From the NCBI GenBank assembly GCA_036265675.1, contig DATAOP010000049.1:1-64000 (forward strand): a stretch of 64,000 nucleotides of DNA. The letters run 5' to 3'. The stretch is from VRUE01 sp036265675. Its GTDB lineage: Bacteria; Actinomycetota; Thermoleophilia; Solirubrobacterales; 70-9. Below are positions 42,214-50,704 of the stretch, piece after piece. How positions within the stretch are numbered: the first letter of the stretch is position 1; each line of letters opens with the position of its first letter. A model generated the notes under the pieces. That model had not been told where the DNA came from and did no database searches. It saw only the letters and a list, made by a program, of their open reading frames with translations. The translations under genes were made by a program, and so were the position numbers.

Positions 42214-43061
42214 TTGCGGGGCCCCCCGGTCAGGATTTGCACGAGGTCCAGGTTTGCCAGGTCGGCGAATGGTCGCAGGTGAACCTGCTGGCTTGCCTCC
42301 TGCTCGAGGACCGAGGCCTTCGTCACCTCCCCGATCGGGATCCCGGGCGGGAAAAGCGAGGCCAGCCCCTGGGCCCGCCAGCCCGAGGTGACGACCGTCT
42401 GGCCGACCCCCACCCGCTTCGAGGAGTCGATGAAGTCGAGCACGAGGTCCTCGGGGTCGCCGACCGACGGCCGGACCACGCCCTGGACCCCCAGCGGAAG
42501 GACCTTTGCCGATACCGCGCTCGCGTGGTCGGTGATCAGCTGGACCTGCGAGGAGTTCGGCTGTACCGCCGAGACCTCGCCGACGAGGCCGTCGCCGCTG
42601 ATCACCGGGTCGTCGAGGACGACGCCGTCACCGCTGCCGGCGTCGATGGTGACCGATGAGTGCCAGACCGTCGGCGAGCGGGCGATCACCCGGCCGGTGA
42701 CCGGGGTGAATTCGGAGGTCGCGATCACCGGGTCGCGGTCGAGTTCGACCAGCTTGCGCAGCTGCGCGTTCTCCTGGATCGCCTCCTGGCCCGCCACTGC
42801 CTGGCTCCGGGCCTGTTCGAGTTCTTCGTTGAGGCGGCTGTTTTCGCCCCGGGCCGCGAAGGTCTTGTCGAACCAGTCGACGAGATCGCGGGCCGGCTTC
42901 AGGGCTCGGTCCGCAACCCCCTCCAGCGGGCTGAAGATCGTGCTGACGCCGTCCTGGATGCCGCCCGACCCGTGCCCGTAGGAGATCGTCAGGAGCAAAA
43001 AGGAGCCGAGGATGAGAAGGGTGAGGACCGCCCTACGGCGGCGTACTTGCTTGCGATACAC
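42210..43061 (-). CDS. mreC: Rod shape-determining protein MreC
   Basis: Envelope scaffold linking MreB filaments to PBP2. 283 residues: an N-terminal membrane anchor (about 10-28), a coiled coil (70-105, NSRLNEELEQARSQA), and two beta domains with GRVIARSPTVWHSSVTIDAGSGDGV, SGDGLVGEVSAVQPNSSQVQLITD and GVGQTVVTSG. GTG start, no obvious Shine-Dalgarno. It is 35 bases after mreB. Confidence 0.94.
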   Translation of the reverse strand: MYRKQVRRRRAVLTLLILGSFLLLTISYGHGSGGIQDGVSTIFSPLEGVADRALKPARDLVDWFDKTFAARGENSRLNEELEQARSQAVAGQEAIQENAQLRKLVELDRDPVIATSEFTPVTGRVIARSPTVWHSSVTIDAGSGDGVVLDDPVISGDGLVGEVSAVQPNSSQVQLITDHASAVSAKVLPLGVQGVVRPSVGDPEDLVLDFIDSSKRVGVGQTVVTSGWRAQGLASLFPPGIPIGEVTKASVLEQEASQQVHLRPFADLANLDLVQILTGGPRK

Positions 43062-43096
43062 GAAGGAGCCTTAAATCCGTTGGTTTCGGGCAGCCG

Positions 43097-44146
43097 CTAT
43101 GCATAGCGTGCCGCACCCGAGTTCATCTTGCTGGCGCGGTGAATCGCCTCGAACTCCTCCAACGAGAGGCCGGAGCCGACGGCCACGCACGTGAGCGGTG
43201 ACTCTGCCAGCTGGCACGGCATCTGGCACTCGTCGCGAAGACGCTGTTCGAGTCCTTGCAGGAGGGCGCCGCCCCCCGCCAGGGTGATTCCCCTGTCCAT
43301 TATGTCGCCGGCCAGCTCCGGCGGCGTGCGGTCGAGGGTGTCCTTGACCGCGTCGACGATGTGACTTACCGGTTCCTCGAGGGCCTCGCGGACCTCGGCG
43401 GAGCCGAGGGTGATCGTTTTCGGCAGGCCGGAGACGAGGTCCCGTCCGCGGATCTCGACCTCGACCTCCTCGGCGAGCGGCGACGCCGAGCCGGCCTCGA
43501 GCTTGACCTCCTCGGCCGTCTGGGTGCCGATCGCCAGTTTGTAGTGCTGTTTACAGTGCTGGACGATCGCCTCGTCGAGCTCGTCGCCGCCGACCCTGAT
43601 CGACTGCGAGACGACGATCCCCCCGAGCGAGATCACCGCGACCTCGGTCGTGCCGCCGCCGACGTCGACGATCATCGAACCTGTCGGCTCAGCTACCGGG
43701 AGGCCGGCGCCGATCGCCGCCGCCATCGGCTCCTCGATCAGGAAAGCCTTGCGCGCCCCGGCCGAGAGGCAGGCCTCCTCGACCGCACGCTTCTCGACCC
43801 CGGTCACCCCGGACGGGACGCAGACGACGACCCGCGGGTGGGCGAACCGGTTCGAGTGGACCCGCTTGATGAAGTGGCGCAGCATCTGCTCGGTGACGTC
43901 GAAGTCTGCGATCACCCCGTCCTTCAGCGGTCGGATCGCGGTGATCGTCCCCGGCGTCCGCCCCAGCATCCGCTTCGCTTCGACCCCGACCGCGTGGACC
44001 TGGCCGTTGCGGGAGTCGATCGCCACGACCGAGGGCTCCGAGAGCACGATGCCGCGCCCGCGCACGTAGACGAGGGTGTTGGCGGTGCCGAGATCGACGG
44101 CCATGTCGCGGCCACCAAGACCGGTGAGATTGCTGAAGAGACCCAT
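43097..44146 (-). CDS. mreB: Actin-like rod shape-determining protein MreB
   Basis: Cytoskeletal ATPase that steers the elongation complex. 349 residues with the membrane-binding N-terminus (MGLFSNLTGLGGRDMAVDLGTANTLVYVRG), phosphate loops DLGTANT and DVGGGTTE, IEEPMAAAIGAG and ITLAGGGALLQGL. It heads mreBCD-mrdA-rodA; 57 bases separate it from maf upstream, where the candidate CATCCT box 6 bases before the ATG is weak. Confidence 0.97.
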   Translation of the reverse strand: MGLFSNLTGLGGRDMAVDLGTANTLVYVRGRGIVLSEPSVVAIDSRNGQVHAVGVEAKRMLGRTPGTITAIRPLKDGVIADFDVTEQMLRHFIKRVHSNRFAHPRVVVCVPSGVTGVEKRAVEEACLSAGARKAFLIEEPMAAAIGAGLPVAEPTGSMIVDVGGGTTEVAVISLGGIVVSQSIRVGGDELDEAIVQHCKQHYKLAIGTQTAEEVKLEAGSASPLAEEVEVEIRGRDLVSGLPKTITLGSAEVREALEEPVSHIVDAVKDTLDRTPPELAGDIMDRGITLAGGGALLQGLEQRLRDECQMPCQLAESPLTCVAVGSGLSLEEFEAIHRASKMNSGAARYA

Positions 44147-44203
44147 TCGGTGAGGATGAAGCTTCGCGCAATCATCCCAGATGCTTCTTAAATGCCCTGC
44201 AAG

Positions 44204-44755
44204 TCAGCCGCGCCGAAACAATTCCGGCGCGAGGTCGAACAGTAGCCCGACCGGCAGCCCGACCACGTTCGAGACGCTTCCCTCGATCTGCGCCACCAGG
44301 GTCGACCCCAGGGTCTGGATCGCATATCCGCCGGAGCGCCCCCGCCACTCGCCGAAATCGACGTAGCGCTGCTTCTCCGCCTCGTCGAGCTGACGGAACT
44401 CGACCGCGGTGCGCTCCAGGCCCGAGCGCTCCTCGCCGTCGGCGATAACGACGAGGCCGCTGACGACCTCGTGCACGCGCCCGGAGAGCAGGTCGAGGTA
44501 GCCGCGGGCGGCCTCGGCGTCAGCCGGCTTGCCGAGGGCGCGCCCGTCGATCGCGACGTCCGTGTCGCAGCCGATCACGAGGCCCCCGGCCGCCGCGACG
44601 GCGGCGGCCTTGCGGCGAGCGTTCTCGACCACCTCGTCGTCGGGGTTCCCCCCGCTCAGCTCCGCGACCCCGGGGACGACGACGTCGAATCGGACTCCGA
44701 GCTTCTCGAGGATCTCGCGGCGCTGGGGCGAGCCGGATGCGAGCGTTACGTTCAG
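44204..44755 (-). CDS. maf: Maf-like nucleotide pyrophosphatase
   Basis: House-cleaning pyrophosphatase acting on modified or canonical dTTP/UTP-type nucleotides. 183 residues with the active-site start LASGSPQRREIL, then GCDTDVAIDGRALGKP and SGGYAIQTLGS. Start: between an in-frame TGA and this motif there is no ATG, GTG or TTG. The CTG at 44755 overlaps the ndk stop as CTGA and gives LNVTLASGSPQRR, a normal Maf N-terminus. The GTG at 44632 would delete the catalytic motif. CTG initiation is therefore inferred. Confidence 0.92.
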   Translation of the reverse strand: MNVTLASGSPQRREILEKLGVRFDVVVPGVAELSGGNPDDEVVENARRKAAAVAAAGGLVIGCDTDVAIDGRALGKPADAEAARGYLDLLSGRVHEVVSGLVVIADGEERSGLERTAVEFRQLDEAEKQRYVDFGEWRGRSGGYAIQTLGSTLVAQIEGSVSNVVGLPVGLLFDLAPELFRRG

Positions 44756-45162
44756 GAGGACAGCTCGGGGAACCAGATCCCGATCTCGCGCTCGGCCGAC
44801 TCATCGGAGTCGGACCCGTGGACCATGTTGTAGGTCACCTCGAGGGCGAAGTCGCCGCGGATCGACCCCGGCGCGGCCTCGACCGGGTTGGTCGCGCCGA
44901 TCACCTGGCGCGCGGCCGGGACCGCTTCGGCCCCCTCGAGGACCATCGCCACAAGCGGCCCGCCGGTGATGAAGGAGACCAGCTCGCCGAAGAACGGCTT
45001 CTCGGCGTGCTCGGCGTAGTGGACGTTGGCGATCTCCTCGTCGGCCTGCATCATCTTCAGGGCCCTGATCCTCAGTCCCTTGCGCTCGAAGCGGGCGAGA
45101 ATTGCGCCGGTCAGGGTGCGCTCGAAGGCGTCAGGCTTGACGAGGATCAGGGTCCGGCTCAC
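44752..45162 (-). CDS. ndk: Nucleoside diphosphate kinase
   Basis: Balances nucleoside triphosphate pools. 136 residues with TLILVKPDAFERTL, GGPLVAMVLEG, IGATNP and the active-site NMVHGSDS (His115). GTG at 45162 has a good AAAGGAG Shine-Dalgarno upstream. It overlaps the end of the zinc-ribbon gene by 32 bases and shares a CTGA overlap with maf. Confidence 0.97.
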   Translation of the reverse strand: MSRTLILVKPDAFERTLTGAILARFERKGLRIRALKMMQADEEIANVHYAEHAEKPFFGELVSFITGGPLVAMVLEGAEAVPAARQVIGATNPVEAAPGSIRGDFALEVTYNMVHGSDSDESAEREIGIWFPELSS

Positions 45163-45748
45163 GTTCTGCGCTCCTTTGCGTTCGTTGCTGGGACGGCGGC
45201 CCCTGGCTGGCGCCAGCCGCAGGCTCTTTCGCGGCGGGGGATTTTTTCCGCCGCACGGTGGGCTGGCGTTTCGGAGGGGTCGAGCGTTTCGCGGCCCGCT
45301 CGCGGGAGCGGATCGGTGACTCGCAATAGGGGCACAGGGACCAACGTGGGTCGACGGGCTTGCCGCAGCTGGTGCACGGATTCTTGAGCCGGCGCTGGCA
45401 GCGGGGGCAGCGGAGGTAGCTGCGCTCGATCGGGTACTCGCACTGCGGGCAGGAGTTCTCCTCGAGCTGGCGCACCCGCAGCTCGGCGGCTTTGATCTCG
45501 AGCTCGCGCTCGTGTGCGTCTTCGAGGAACTCAGGCGGCCGCAGGATCGCGTAGATGGCGGTCCCGATGTAGGGGATGAAGGCGGCGATCGTCGCGCAGG
45601 CCACCAGGAAGGGGTCGGAGACGCGGCGCCGGGCATCCAGAAAGGTGAAGACGATCAGCGCAAGCCAGACGACGACCAGCATCAGGATGAAGAGGTTGAC
45701 GACGAGGTTGAGGCCGTCGTTGTCGATGCCGAATATCGCGAAGGTCAT
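45131..45748 (-). CDS. Membrane-anchored double zinc-ribbon protein
   Basis: 205 residues: two hydrophobic segments (about 10-35 and 47-69, the second ending YIGTAIYAILRPPEFLED), then a helical stretch, then two zinc ribbons (CPQCEYPIERSYLRCPRC and CTSCGKPVDPRWSLCPYC), and a basic, Pro/Lys/Arg-rich tail. The RPPEYLED-like element followed by zinc ribbons is a known architecture of unknown function in actinobacteria. Its tail overlaps ndk by 32 bases. Confidence 0.8.
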   Translation of the reverse strand: MTFAIFGIDNDGLNLVVNLFILMLVVVWLALIVFTFLDARRRVSDPFLVACATIAAFIPYIGTAIYAILRPPEFLEDAHERELEIKAAELRVRQLEENSCPQCEYPIERSYLRCPRCQRRLKNPCTSCGKPVDPRWSLCPYCESPIRSRERAAKRSTPPKRQPTVRRKKSPAAKEPAAGASQGPPSQQRTQRSAEREPDPDPRQA

Positions 45749-45830
45749 GGTCTGGGGCTCGCCGGAGGGGGCGGTGAGTGTACTTCGCCGTCGGCGTCGC
45801 TAACCCTGTCCGCTCCAAGACATGCCGGCT

Positions 45831-45953
45831 TCAGAGAAACAGCCTTCCGAAGAGGAATCCGAGGCCGAAGAAGATCAGGATCACCGCCGCGACCACGGCG
45901 GCGACCAGGGCCATCATCGAGAGCAGTTCGCTGCCCGCGCTCTTAGAGCTCAT
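45831..45953 (-). CDS. Small single-helix membrane protein (40 residues)
   Basis: An ATG-to-TGA frame reading MSSKSAGSELLSMMALVAAV then a continuing hydrophobic run ending FGLGFLFGRLFL. It is one transmembrane helix with a short polar N-terminus. It lies co-directionally between folC and the zinc-ribbon gene with about 80-140 base gaps and no competing frame. No family recognised; coding status is inferred from composition and position. Confidence 0.5.
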   Translation of the reverse strand: MSSKSAGSELLSMMALVAAVVAAVILIFFGLGFLFGRLFL

Positions 45954-46044
45954 GCCGAATCACGCCTGAATCGTCGCAGGTCGAGAAGTGCGGCGCGTCA
46001 GCAGTCTCAGCGAACCAGTGCTTTCCCCTGCGCCTCTTCCGGTG

Positions 46045-46092
46045 GGACTTTCCCGCCCTATTCGGGGGTTAACTCCCACGGGAGCAAAGTCC
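46045..46092. terminator. Hairpin just after the folC stop
   Basis: GGACTTTCCCG (46045-46055) pairs with CGGG...AAAGTCC (46079-46092), with an inner CTCCC/GGGAG hairpin, 3 bases downstream of folC (minus). Position suggests a terminator or processing signal; there is no T-run. The rest of the 142-base gap shows nothing else. Confidence 0.4.
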
Positions 46093-46095
46093 GGG

Positions 46096-47346
46096 TCAGC
46101 CCGACAGGGCAGCTCGTGCCGGTGCGAGCAGGTAGTGAGAGCCGGTGATCAGAAGGGTGCCGCCGGGTGACGAGGCGGCCAGCTCGCGGGCCCGCGCGAG
46201 CGCAGCGCCGAGGTCCGGCTCGGCCTCCGCGTCGAGGCCCTCCTCGCGGCAGATCCGCGCCAGGTCGCCGGCGGGGTGGGCGCTCGCCCCGGTGCGGCCC
46301 TGCGAGTGGAGCGTCTCGGCCGGAATCTCGGTGCAGACGACGTTCTCCAGCACCGGCGCCAGGGCGGCGACCGCGCCGGCGGCGTCCTTGTCGGCGAGCA
46401 TCGCCAGGCAGGCCGTGACCGGCCCCGCGCCGGCGACCTCGGGCAGCGCCTCGGCGAGAGCCGCCGCCGCGTCGACGTTGTGGGCCGCGTCGAGATAGGT
46501 CGGCGGCTCGTCGACGATCAGCTCGAGCCGGCCCGGGATCGTCACTCCGGCCGCGACCGCGGCGACGACCTCCGGGTCGAGAGCGCCGTGGAATGCCTCG
46601 GCCGCCGCGCGGGCGAGGGCGAGGTTCCGGCGCTGGAACGCCCCCCGGGCCCGAAGGACGATGGCCCCGCCGGGGTCCTCGGGCGCGATCACCAACTGCG
46701 CTCCGCGCTCGGCGGCGGTTCGTTCGGCGAGCTCGCGGACCGAGCCCGAGACCCGCCCCAGGACCAGGGTCGTGTTGTCGCGCAGGACGGCGAGCTTCTC
46801 GGCGGCGATCTCCTCCTCGCTGTCCCCCAGCCACTCGGTGTGGTCGAGGCCGACCGAGGTCAGCACCGTGACCTGCGAGGGGATCGTGTTGGTCGCGTCG
46901 AGCCTCCCCCCCAGCCCGGCCTCGACCACGCCGACGCGCACCCTGGCCGCGGCCAGCGCGAGGAAGCCGGCGGCGGTCGCGACCTCGAACTGGGTCACGT
47001 CTTCGCCGAGGCTGCGACCGACGACCTCCGCGGCCTCCGCCGCTCGGCTGACGGCGGTCGCGAACTCCGCCGGGCCGAGGCTCTCGCCGCGGACAACGAT
47101 CCGTTCCGCCCAGCGCCGGAGGTGGGGCGAGACGATCGCCCCGGCGGCGACGCCATGCGCGTCGAGCAGCGCCGCGGTCATCCGCGTCACCGAGGACTTC
47201 CCGTTGGTGCCGACGACGTGGATCGAGGCGAAGCGGTGCTGGGGCATCCCCAGCAGGGTGTTCAGCCGGTGCATCCGCTCGAGCCCGAGCCTCCACCCGA
47301 TCGGCTCGAGCGAGTCGAGGTAGGACTCGGGGTCGGTCGCCGCTAT
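46096..47346 (-). CDS. folC: Folylpolyglutamate / dihydrofolate synthase
   Basis: Adds glutamate to (dihydro)folate. About 416 residues: the Mur-ligase fold with HVVGTNGKSSVTRM (P-loop), SPHLRRWAERI, GVVEAGLGGRLDATN, LTSVGLDHTEWLG and the C-terminal DAAHNVDAAAALAEAL. The family N-terminus (YLDSLEPIGWRLGLERMHRL) precedes the first usable ATG (47274) and no ATG, GTG or TTG exists upstream in frame. The only start-like codon is ATA at 47346, in an ATAG overlap with the valS stop. If the ATG is used, the protein lacks 24 conserved residues. Confidence 0.93.
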   Translation of the reverse strand: MAATDPESYLDSLEPIGWRLGLERMHRLNTLLGMPQHRFASIHVVGTNGKSSVTRMTAALLDAHGVAAGAIVSPHLRRWAERIVVRGESLGPAEFATAVSRAAEAAEVVGRSLGEDVTQFEVATAAGFLALAAARVRVGVVEAGLGGRLDATNTIPSQVTVLTSVGLDHTEWLGDSEEEIAAEKLAVLRDNTTLVLGRVSGSVRELAERTAAERGAQLVIAPEDPGGAIVLRARGAFQRRNLALARAAAEAFHGALDPEVVAAVAAGVTIPGRLELIVDEPPTYLDAAHNVDAAAALAEALPEVAGAGPVTACLAMLADKDAAGAVAALAPVLENVVCTEIPAETLHSQGRTGASAHPAGDLARICREEGLDAEAEPDLGAALARARELAASSPGGTLLITGSHYLLAPARAALSG

Positions 47347-49964
47347 TCCGACAGCTCCTCGAGCTCGGCGCTGTAGCGCTCGAGCTTGTCGCGCTCCTCG
47401 GCGACGACCTCGGCCGGGGCGTTTGCGACGAAGCGCTCGTTGCCGAGTTTGCCCTCGGCCCGGGCGACCTCGGAGCGGAGCTCCTCGCGCCGTGCCTCGA
47501 GCCGGGCGCGGACCGCGGCGGCGTCGATCTCAGCCGAGGCCAGGACCCTGACCGGGCCGACGGCGGCCACCGGCTCTCCGCCGTCATCCTCGAAACGGAA
47601 GCGGGCGAGGCGGCCGACGAACTCCTGCGGCTCGACCCCCTCGGCGCGCGCCGGTAGGACGGTGGCCGCCGGCGCCTCGACCAGGTCCCGCCACGCTCGC
47701 AACCTCCGCGTCAGGTCGATCCCGGCGTCGACCGCCGCCTCGGCCTCGGCGTCGATCAGCGAGCCGTCCGGCTCGGGGAACGGGTGGACGGTGAGATGGC
47801 CGCGGCGCGCGGGGTGGTAGGCCCAGATCTCCTCGGTGACGAACGGCATCATCGGGTGGAGCAGGGCGAGGACCCGCTCGAGCGCCCAGAGCAGGTTCGC
47901 CGAGACCTCCTCCTCGCCCTCATAGAGCCGCGGCTTGACGATCTCCAGGTACCAGTCGCAGAGCTCGGACCAGAAGAACGAGTAGACCTCCTGGGCGGCG
48001 TGGGCGAAGTCGTAGGCCTCGAGCTTCTCGGTGACCGAGGCGATCGTCCGCTCCAACCGCGACAGGATCCACCGGTCCTCAGGGGTCCGGGGGGTGGGCT
48101 TCGTCGTCCCTGACTCAACCCGCGCAGGAACTTGGTCCTGCGCGGAATTTATGTGCGATTGATCCTGGTTGAATTTGCAGTTCAGCAGGATCAATCGCGA
48201 GGCGTTCCAGAGCTTGTTCGCCAGATCCGCGCCCTGCTGCACCTTGGCATCGGAGAAGCGGACGTCCTGGGTCGAGGACATCGCCAGCAGCCCGAAGCGG
48301 AGGGCGTCGGCGCCGTGGCGGTCGATCTCCTCGAGCGGGTCGACGCCGGTCCCGAGGCTCTTCGACATCCGGCGGCCGTCGCGCGCCTGGATCACCGAGT
48401 GGACGTAGACGTCGCGGAACGGGATGTCGCCTGGGAACTCGAGCCCCATCATGATCATCCGCGCGACCCAGAGGAAGAGGATCTCGCGGGCGGTCGTCAG
48501 GAAGCTGGTCGGGTAGAAGGCACGGAGCTCCGGGGTCTCGTCCGGCCAGCCGAGCGTGGCGAACGGCCAGATCGCCGAGCTGAACCAGGTGTCGAGGACG
48601 TCCTCCTCCTGGCGCAGCTCACCGCCGCAGGCGCCACAGCGCTCCGGCGTCTCCTCGGCGACCAAAGTCTCGCCGCAGGCGTCGCAGTACCAGACCGGGA
48701 TCCGATGGCCCCACCAGAGCTGGCGTGAGATGCACCACGGCCGGATCTCACCCATCCATTCGAGGTAGACCCGCTTCCACTGCGAGGGGACGATCCGCAC
48801 CGCGTCGGTCTCGACAGCCTCGATCGCGGGGGCGGCGAGCTCGTCCATCCGGCAGAACCATTGCAGCGAGATCAGCGGCTCGATCCGCTCTCCGGAGCGG
48901 TGCGAGAACGGTACCGAGTGCGTGTAGGGCTCCTCGGCGCTGATCCGGCCCTCCTCGCGGAGGGCGGCGACGACCGCCTCGCGGGCCTCGGCGACCGTGA
49001 GGCCCTCGAACCGCTCGCCGGCGTCCTCGCTCATCCGCCAGTCGGGGCCGATCACGCCGATCTCCTCGAGGCCGTTGGCGCGACCGATCTCGAAGTCGTT
49101 GATGTCGTGTCCGGGGGTGATCTTGAGCGCCCCCGTCCCGAACTCCGGGTCGACGTGGTCGTCGGCGATGATCGGCAGCCGCCGCCCGACCAGCGGCAGC
49201 ACGCAATGCTCGCCGACCAGGTCGGTGTAGCGCTCGTCCCCGGGGTTCACGGCGACCGCGGTGTCGGCGAGCATCGTCTCGGGGCGGACGGTGGCCACGG
49301 TCAGCACCCGGTCGGATCCCTCGACGGGGTAGTCGATCGAGTAGAGGACGTCCTCGACCTCGCGGTTCTCGACCTCGAGATCGGAGATCGCCGAGTGTGT
49401 CCCCGGGTCCCAGTTGACCATGTAGTTGTCGCGGTAGATGTAGCCCTTGTCGAAGAGCTGCTTGAAGACCCGGTAGACGGCCTTCACGTACCCCTCGTCG
49501 AGGGTGAAGCGCTCACGCTCGTAGTCGCAGGAGGCGCCGAGGCGCTTGTACTGCTCGACGATCTGGGCGCCGTACTCCTCTTTCCAGCTCCAGACCCGCT
49601 CGACGAACGCGTCGCGACCGAGCTCCTGCCGCGAGGTGCCCTCGGCGCGGAGCATTTTCTCGACCACCGCCTGGGTCGCGATCCCGGCGTGGTCGGTACC
49701 GAGGATCCAGAGCGTGTTGCGGCCGCGCATCCGGCTCATCCGCGCCAGCGCGTCCTGCATCGAGCCGTTGAGGGCATGGCCCATGTGAAGGGCGCCGGTG
49801 ACGTTCGGCGGCGGGATCGCGATCGAGAAGTTCTCCTCCGGCGTCCCCTCGGCCTCGGGGTGAAAGTAGCCGGCCTCGATCCACTCCGCGAACAGGCGGC
49901 GCTCGACCTCGGCCGGCTCGTACCGGGTCGCATCCTCGAGCATCCTGCGGTCGCCCACGCGCAT
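47343..49964 (-). CDS. valS: Valyl-tRNA synthetase
   Basis: Charges tRNA-Val. 873 residues with NVTGALHMGHALN (HIGH), the editing domain (TVRPETMLADTAVAV, TGALKITPGHDINDF), zinc pairs CDAC/CGAC, KMSKS as RRMSKSLG, the anticodon domain and a C-terminal coiled coil. Odd feature: after KLWNASRLILLN there is an unusual, about 30-residue stretch (residues 597-627, Gln/Asn/Ser/Thr-rich) before EDRWILSRLERTI. It corresponds to two DNA palindromes and looks like an in-frame insertion. The stop overlaps folC as ATAG. Confidence 0.96.
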   Translation of the reverse strand: MRVGDRRMLEDATRYEPAEVERRLFAEWIEAGYFHPEAEGTPEENFSIAIPPPNVTGALHMGHALNGSMQDALARMSRMRGRNTLWILGTDHAGIATQAVVEKMLRAEGTSRQELGRDAFVERVWSWKEEYGAQIVEQYKRLGASCDYERERFTLDEGYVKAVYRVFKQLFDKGYIYRDNYMVNWDPGTHSAISDLEVENREVEDVLYSIDYPVEGSDRVLTVATVRPETMLADTAVAVNPGDERYTDLVGEHCVLPLVGRRLPIIADDHVDPEFGTGALKITPGHDINDFEIGRANGLEEIGVIGPDWRMSEDAGERFEGLTVAEAREAVVAALREEGRISAEEPYTHSVPFSHRSGERIEPLISLQWFCRMDELAAPAIEAVETDAVRIVPSQWKRVYLEWMGEIRPWCISRQLWWGHRIPVWYCDACGETLVAEETPERCGACGGELRQEEDVLDTWFSSAIWPFATLGWPDETPELRAFYPTSFLTTAREILFLWVARMIMMGLEFPGDIPFRDVYVHSVIQARDGRRMSKSLGTGVDPLEEIDRHGADALRFGLLAMSSTQDVRFSDAKVQQGADLANKLWNASRLILLNCKFNQDQSHINSAQDQVPARVESGTTKPTPRTPEDRWILSRLERTIASVTEKLEAYDFAHAAQEVYSFFWSELCDWYLEIVKPRLYEGEEEVSANLLWALERVLALLHPMMPFVTEEIWAYHPARRGHLTVHPFPEPDGSLIDAEAEAAVDAGIDLTRRLRAWRDLVEAPAATVLPARAEGVEPQEFVGRLARFRFEDDGGEPVAAVGPVRVLASAEIDAAAVRARLEARREELRSEVARAEGKLGNERFVANAPAEVVAEERDKLERYSAELEELSE
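48120..48198. repeat. Palindromic in-frame insertion within valS
   Basis: Two perfect inverted repeats in a row: CCGCGCAGGA/TCCTGCGCGG (10 bases, 48120-48129 with 48136-48145, 6-base loop) and GCGATTGATCCTG/CAGGATCAATCGC (13 bases, 48155-48167 with 48186-48198). The stretch is visibly AT-richer than its surroundings. One arm of the second repeat encodes conserved ValS residues (SRLILL), so it may have arisen by inverted duplication. Confidence 0.75.
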
Positions 49965-49974
49965 CGCGGCGAGT

Positions 49975-50646
49975 CTAGGGGCTGGCCAGCCCGAGTCGCT
50001 GCCGCAGCTCCTCCACGCCGAGCGGCGTCAGGCGGACCGCACGCGGTGCCGGTGTCCGCTCCAGCCAGGCGAGATCGAACAGCCGGCTCGTCAGGGTGAC
50101 CCCGAGCCTGCCGGCCAGATGGGGGCGCCTCTCGCTCCAGTCGTTGCACGGCTTCCCGATCCGGGGCGGATGTTCGATCCCGATCCCCCGCATCCACTCG
50201 GCGCCGGCCTCGGTGAGCAGGAATACATCCTCCTCGCGCTCGATCGCCCCACGCTCTGCGAGCGCCTCGGTCAGCGCGACTCCGAGCCTTCCGGCCAGGT
50301 GGCCGTAGCAGGTGCGGGCGGCGCCGAGGGCGCCGGCCCGCCTCGATGCCCGCAGCGAGCGCACGGGCCTGCGGGGCGCGAGCGTCGCGAGCGACTCGAT
50401 TGCCGCCGCGACCTCCGGGCCGGAGAGCCGGAAGTAGCGGTTCCGGCCGCCGCGCTCGACCGCGAGCAGCCCCGCCCGCTCCAGCTTCGCCAGGTGCTCG
50501 CTCATCGTCGAGCGCGAGACCCCGGCGATCTCGGCCAGCTCGCTGGGCGGCAGGGCGCGTCCATCGGTGAGCGCGGTCAGCACCGCGGCCCTGCTCGGAT
50601 CCGCGAGCAGCCCGGCAACCGAGGCAATGTCGACGTCTCCATCCAT
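49975..50646 (-). CDS. ArsR-type winged-helix transcriptional regulator
   Basis: About 223 residues. The N-terminal ArsR fold (8-90) reads DIASVAGLLADPSRAAVLTAL, PPSELAEIAGVSRSTMSEHLAKLERAGLLAVERGGRNRYFRL. The C-terminal part contains two similar stretches (HLAGRLGVALTEALAERG and HLAGRLGVTLTSRLFDLA), an internal repeat seen in this subgroup. A metal-binding Cys pair is not evident. Divergent from the MFS exporter, with repeated TTCGGCCC sites between, so it is probably the local repressor. ATG at 50646 is used; TTG at 50652 is possible. Confidence 0.88.
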   Translation of the reverse strand: MDGDVDIASVAGLLADPSRAAVLTALTDGRALPPSELAEIAGVSRSTMSEHLAKLERAGLLAVERGGRNRYFRLSGPEVAAAIESLATLAPRRPVRSLRASRRAGALGAARTCYGHLAGRLGVALTEALAERGAIEREEDVFLLTEAGAEWMRGIGIEHPPRIGKPCNDWSERRPHLAGRLGVTLTSRLFDLAWLERTPAPRAVRLTPLGVEELRQRLGLASP

Positions 50647-50670
50647 GGCCAAAGAGTAGGAGAGGGACGA

Positions 50671-50698
50671 TTCGGCCCGGACCGAACCATTTCGGCCC
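50671..50698. promoter_or_regulatory. Probable ArsR operator region
   Basis: TTCGGCCCGGACCGAA (50671-50686; TTCGG/CCGAA inverted repeat) is followed by a second TTCGGCCC (50691-50698) that abuts a TACGGT box. Two similar sites with 20-base spacing suit a dimeric repressor controlling both divergent genes. Confidence 0.5.
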
Positions 50699-50704
50699 TA
50701 CGGT
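50699..50704 (+). promoter_or_regulatory. Candidate leaderless -10 box of the MFS gene
   Basis: TACGGT, 6 bases before the ATG at 50711. Confidence 0.4.
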
